From Zancudomyces culisetae (lineage: Eukaryota; Kickxellomycota; Harpellomycetes; Harpellales; Legeriomycetaceae), in NCBI GenBank assembly GCA_001969505.1, contig LSSK01001642.1, positions 1-22,691 on the forward strand: 22,691 nucleotides of DNA. The letters run 5' to 3'. Shown piece after piece: positions 19,217 to 22,691 of the stretch. Made by a program: the position numbers and the translations under genes. The stretch's first letter is position 1. Each line of letters starts with the position of its first letter. The notes beneath the pieces were generated by a model. The model worked only from the letters and a program-made list of their open reading frames with translations, was not told where the DNA came from and did not search any database.

Positions 19217-19810
19217 ATGAGATATCTAAAGTTGGTATTTCTAACTGTTAGCTGTATTAAAAACTACGTGTTTTCCTTAAATTTGCAAGTATACGGTGAG
19301 ATGCCTAAAGAGCACGTGTGTGATGAGTATGAGCGCCTGGAACATGTCGAGGAATACATAACCCGGCTTGAAATATTTAAAGATGCTGACGGTATTCTCG
19401 CATACAACAAAGTAGCATACGCAGATGAATACAAGATTTACAGGCAGACCTTTGATGACTATTTCCTGAAAGAGATTTGCACATCCTCCACAGGCGAGGT
19501 GAGTATCCGCGCAAGAGCATGGAAACACTCCCGAACAAAGCCACGGGCATCCCAATTTTCTCCAGAAAAAATCAACTGCGAATATCCGTATTATAGGAAC
19601 GGAACAACCTCTGTTCCTCAAACAAAGGGCCCAATGAACCATTTTATTGAATACAAGGTTTGTGAAACTGCATCCACATGCTCAATTACAGCTCGAACTA
19701 TCAATTTGGGTGTTGATGAGGAAAGAAACAAACCTGTAGAAGAAGGATGTGTTTTCTCTATCTATAAACCATATGTGACTATCGCCGCCTTTTTATCTTC
19801 GCGCCCTTAG
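19217..19810 (+). CDS. secreted cysteine-containing protein, unknown function
   Basis: A 197-residue protein with a hydrophobic N-terminus (YLKLVFLTVSC), probably a signal peptide cleaved near residue 20-22. The mature part has six Cys (35, 88, 121, 149, 155, 178), an even number compatible with three disulfides, and one N-glycosylation sequon (N128-G-T). It is rich in Tyr and charged residues (EHVEEYITRLEIF; DEYKIYRQTFDDYF) and lacks Ser/Thr-rich wall tails or a GPI signal. I do not recognise a family. Candidates in principle are a small extracellular effector, a killer-type protein or a processed enzyme, none supported by a motif. It is isolated, with more than 2 kb to RPS21 and a decayed frame on its other side, which would suit a young or fast-evolving gene. 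No homology is claimed. Confidence 0.65.
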   Translation: MRYLKLVFLTVSCIKNYVFSLNLQVYGEMPKEHVCDEYERLEHVEEYITRLEIFKDADGILAYNKVAYADEYKIYRQTFDDYFLKEICTSSTGEVSIRARAWKHSRTKPRASQFSPEKINCEYPYYRNGTTSVPQTKGPMNHFIEYKVCETASTCSITARTINLGVDEERNKPVEEGCVFSIYKPYVTIAAFLSSRP

Positions 19811-21176
19811 ATCCATTCTGGAATCTTTATATTTTGATCTGGTATGCAGAGTCAAGATGACAAGAAAAATAAAAATAGTGATAAATTGTTAACCTTGAGT
19901 ATCGACCATTTTCAGCAACTCTTGGTACCTCATTTAGTGGTATCATTTTTTTCTTTCAGAATACTATATAGGGTATGCTAAGCTACTTGGTTAAAATTAA
20001 GCTTTTTCCTTATATAACCTTTGTATTGATAAATATAAAACTGGACACATCAATATATCTAAAACAACCAGCAGCTGCTCTATCGGCTCTGCTGTTGATA
20101 AGCACAATGAAAACAGCACATCAACAGTTATAATATACATCTTTATATTGAACATTTATAGTTTGGTTTTTTTTAGAAAAAATTGCTAGGAGAACAAAAG
20201 ACTTTTTAAAGATAATTTGGTAGTTTCTGAGATTTTGTTTACAGATGGAAGTGCTGAATCTTTATTCCAGACGATAATTATACTAGTTGTTATTACCTCT
20301 TCCCCTCCTCCCCCTTCACATTATTTCTTCAAAAAGCAACTACTTTATAAAATGAGCAGTTACTTTCTCTTTTCACCCCAAATTCAATCCTAGTATAAAT
20401 CAGATTACAAACACGTGTAAAATTTACATGATATACGAATAGCAAAAAAGTAAAATTAACCTGGATTGCCTATTTTTTTTTGCCTAAATTGAAGAGCTGG
20501 AAATTATTCCTCCCCATCTTTTTTTCGGGGAGAGAGGGGAGGTTAGATTTGACCAAGAAGTGGTTAGCTCAAATCAAAAGTGTGGGATTTTCAATATTCC
20601 ACCAACAAACTAAATTATCCTCAAGCTTGTTGAGAAGACAGCTAATTATTGGAGCGGAGAAGCATTGCTAAACTTCATTGTATATCTTGTAATATCTAGA
20701 GCAAAACAATAACGTGTATTTTTACATCTTGGCACTATTTATGAAAACACAATACAACACAAAGAAAGGACAGGTCAGATAGATACACCGCGAACAGCAT
20801 TATAAGAAAGGGAACCAGAATTCACAAAGCGATCCCGAAATGGTAATTTTCTCTACATGGCTCTAATTTTATGAATTTAACATTTGAATACAAGTAGCCT
20901 TTTGAAGCAATCCCTCAGCAGCAGCGATGATAATACCAAAATAGTCAGCCTTGTTCAACTTTCAATCATTATTGATAGTGCTACTTTTATTAATCTGCAC
21001 ATCTTCCTACGTCAAGACACAAGCTCCTTCGTTCATTAACAGGGAAAAATCAGGGATTTTAAATCTTTTTTACAAGTTTGCAATACTAGGTATGTAAATA
21101 GTGTGTGGCGCCACCAGCTTCGAGTGTTAGTGGTAAAGTGTGCTGGGTGAACCAAAAACGTTTTACTGCTTTCTAA
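19811..21176. other. long intergenic region upstream of RPS21, distal part
   Basis: No supported gene. A short plus frame (about 20480-20671) lacks an ATG and motifs. A polypyrimidine stretch (cctcttcccctcctccccc, about 20298-20316) and a hairpin follow. A CACGTG E-box lies at 20412-20417 and a perfect 10-bp palindrome GTGGCGCCAC at 21105-21114. Confidence 0.4.
20509..20542. repeat. GC-rich inverted repeat
   Basis: CCTCCCC (20509-20515) and GGGGAGG (20536-20542) form a perfect 7-bp stem with a T-rich 20-nt loop. An inner GGGG (20527-20530) offers an alternative pairing partner. It could act in transcript termination or be chance in a purine/pyrimidine-biased patch. Confidence 0.5.
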
Positions 21177-21427
21177 TATATATTGAATGTCTTGCTAACA
21201 CTTACCAAACAAATTTTATATAGGCGAAAGGCTGAGCCCATACGTTAGCCTAGCTTGTATGGTTATGGCTATTTCCCTGTTAATTTTTTAAGAACACAGT
21301 AGAAATGCGTCCAAAAACACGAGGCAAGTTTAGAGGAAGTGGACACATTAGCCAAGGCAACCTCACGGTGCTCGATTTAGCACAGTGGCGCTAGGCTATG
21401 GCAAAGGATTTGGATATCTAGTTTTTT
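21177..21427 (+). ncRNA. candidate small structured RNA upstream of RPS21
   Basis: Several stems cluster here. Stem 1 is CCATAC (21238-21243) with GTATGG (21257-21262), extendable by AGC/GCT across a bulge. Stem 2 is GTCC (21309-21312) with GGAC (21341-21344). Stem 3 is TAGCC (21349-21353) with GGCTA (21394-21398), closing an internal loop and an inner 10-position hairpin, UCACGGUGCU with AGCACAGUGG (21363-21372 and 21379-21388, one mismatch, one GU). Between stems 1 and 2 is AGAACA, which fits the H-box pattern ANANNA, but no ACA box is found in the right place. A TATATATT (21177-21184) sits about 50 bp before the first stem and T6 (21422-21427) follows the last, as in type-3 Pol III genes. 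No known RNA family is recognised; it might instead be only promoter DNA. Confidence 0.25.
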
Positions 21428-21490
21428 CCTTTTTAGTTCAAATGGCGACACACTAAAATTTCTCAATCTCAGCTTTTGGAAAAGTAGGAA

Positions 21491-21755
21491 TTAGGGATAA
21501 AACTTACCCTAAACAATTTTTTTTTTAAATTCCCAATTAGCGTTATGTGTTTTTTGTTCTTATAGCAAATCAAATTATCCTTCATTTAGGCTGCAATTTC
21601 TTTTTAACCAAAAAAAATTTTTACTGGAAAAAAAGGTCCAAGACAAAATTAGGGCTAGTATAGCCCACAATAGCTAAAAAAATTTTTTTTTGCGCTTTAA
21701 CTGGCTTGCACTGTTTAGATACTAGCGAAAAAAAAAATTATAAAAAAATTTAGCA
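21491..21755 (+). promoter_or_regulatory. RPS21 promoter: three Tbf1-like sites and poly(dA:dT) tracts
   Basis: TTAGGG (21491-21496) and ACCCTAA (21506-21512) face each other, and AATTAGGGCT (21648-21655; reverse complement AGCCCTAA) is a third copy. RCCCTAA is the recognition pattern of Tbf1, which is known to drive ribosomal protein genes in Candida and many other yeasts. The third site overlaps a perfect palindrome GGGCTA-gta-TAGCCC (21652-21666). Long A/T runs at about 21519-21530, 21610-21622, 21676-21691 and 21728-21750 are typical nucleosome-excluding elements of such promoters. Distances to the ATG at 21854 are about 360, 345 and 205 bp. Confidence 0.55.
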
Positions 21756-21853
21756 CAGGAAAACTCCTAATATAAAAGTAAATTAAACAATTCTTTCTAA
21801 TACTTTTTATTCCCATATTAATTGGTATACTAAGCGGTACATCACTAGTAAAA

Positions 21854-22221
21854 ATGGAAAACGACACCGGAGATTTGGTTGATATTTACATCCCACGCAA
21901 GTGCTCAGCAACAAACAGAATCGTAGGTGCTAAGGACCACGCTTCAGTCCAAATCAGCATCGTCGATGTCGACCAAAATGGACGTATGACAAAGTCAAGC
22001 AAGAAATACGTTTTGTCCGGCTTTGTTCGTAAATTGGGCGAGAGCGACGACTCCCTAAACCGCTTGGCCTCCACTGACGGTTACATGAAGAAGTAAGTAT
22101 AATCTCTTTATTTAAATCTGTCACAACTTTTTATATGTTGTTCAGTTTGATCTTAATGGCATCATTTTCTGATATATGTATTTTTACAATGTAAAATAGT
22201 GTCTGGAGCTACCAAAAGTAA
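21854..22221 (+). CDS. RPS21: 40S ribosomal protein eS21 (2 exons)
   Basis: Small-subunit protein eS21, needed for 40S maturation. Exon 1 is 21854-22092 and exon 2 is 22200-22221; the 86-residue product matches the usual 83-87. It starts [20 protein letters not shown] with the conserved PRKCSATNR block, then KDHASVQI and the signature [11 protein letters not shown]. The intron (22093-22199, 107 bp) begins GTAAGT and ends TAG, splitting an Asn codon. Exon 2 codes for only VWSYQK plus the stop, which agrees with the conserved end NVWSY of the family; without splicing the protein would end in KK and then stop. The branch site is not obvious. The promoter carries Tbf1-like motifs and poly(dA:dT). 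Confidence 0.95.
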
Positions 22222-22691
22222 ATTGGGAACCCTTCGAGATCAAAATTTTGTTTCTAGACTAGCCGGAGCATAATGTGTTCGGAATGGGAATACAAAGTAT
22301 ATATAATATATTCATTCAAAGTATCAAGTTTTATTTTTTGACTTGAAAAATAGCTATACTTTTTTTTTATTGCTGTTTTTGGACAATAAAAAGTACTAAA
22401 CTTCTGACTTTAAACTTGTGCACCTCGAACTATTACGGACAACGTGTATAACGTGTACTTAGCTCCAATGCTATCCCACATTTTTACAGGGTGCGTATCT
22501 TGGGTCTGCTTCAACAGGAAAACTTCTTGGGTCTTCAGTGTGTGAATAAGTCACTTGTGTGGAGGTTTTTTTTCACCACATCATCTATATTTCACCCACT
22601 AAATAATTCTTGAATGTTGCAATGGTTATTATGTGACATGCGAGTGAGACACTCTGTTATATAGACCGTGAGAAAAATGCTAAAAGTTGAC
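22222..22691. other. downstream of RPS21, no gene seen
   Basis: AT-rich with a T run at 22361-22369 and a repeated AACGTGTA motif (22441-22456). A plus frame after TTTTTACAG at about 22490 (reading VRILGLLQQENFLGLQ) stays open for some 35 codons and could be part of an exon of a gene outside the window, but nothing supports it further. Confidence 0.35.

Noticed and set aside
19277-19642. 121-codon minus frame opposite the secreted-protein gene
   Set aside because: It lacks a promoter context and overlaps a better candidate with an ATG, signal peptide and TATA box.

Overview
This window looks like nuclear DNA of a budding yeast (Saccharomycotina). It is AT-rich and compact in its gene clusters, and its genes are typical ascomycete yeast genes (Osh6/7-type lipid transporter, GH17 cell-wall enzyme, DASH subunit Dad4, mitoribosomal Rsm24, phosphatase methylesterase Ppe1, eS21). 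It is unusually intron-rich for a yeast: three genes carry 13 inferred introns with GTAAGT-like 5' sites and several CTAAC branch sites. A CTG codon falls at a conserved Leu position of Ppe1, which argues against CUG-Ser decoding. An NDUFA4/MLRQ-like protein hints at a lineage outside Saccharomycetaceae. An early-diverging lineage is an inference; I cannot name the species.

Layout. Positions 1-254 hold the 3' end of an unidentified gene whose product ends in a hydrophobic tail. Positions 459-3113 are a retrotransposon graveyard: a reversed LTR, a broken Ty3/gypsy RT-RNase H fragment, a probable second LTR, and a solo LTR of the first family in the opposite orientation with a perfect 5-bp target duplication. 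About 3 kb of very AT-rich, gene-free DNA follows. Positions 6143-8397 hold an OSH gene (6 exons, +) and a single-RRM gene (-) whose coding sequences overlap tail to tail by 14 bp. Positions 8398-10440 contain decayed coding-like stretches, perhaps another retroelement. Positions 10441-15653 are the densest part: GH17 glucanase (+), DAD4 (-), RSM24 (+) and PPE1 (+, 8 exons). Beyond a 1.3-kb spacer with a striking palindrome lies the MLRQ-like gene (16931-17167, -). Positions 18061-18873 look like a decayed gene, and 19217-19810 encodes a secreted cysteine-containing protein of unknown function. The right end is RPS21 (21854-22221), with a 22-nt last exon. Upstream of it are poly(dA:dT) tracts, three Tbf1-like sites and a foldable segment ending in T6 that could be a small RNA gene.

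The genes do not form one pathway; they are independent housekeeping functions (lipid transfer, cell wall, kinetochore, mitochondrial translation, PP2A regulation, cytosolic ribosome). The most notable signals are the inverted LTR pair beside an AT-rich desert, the overlapping convergent genes, the RPS21 promoter architecture with the adjacent putative RNA, and the orphan secreted protein. Exon boundaries were inferred by reading frames and family alignment from memory, not by computation.
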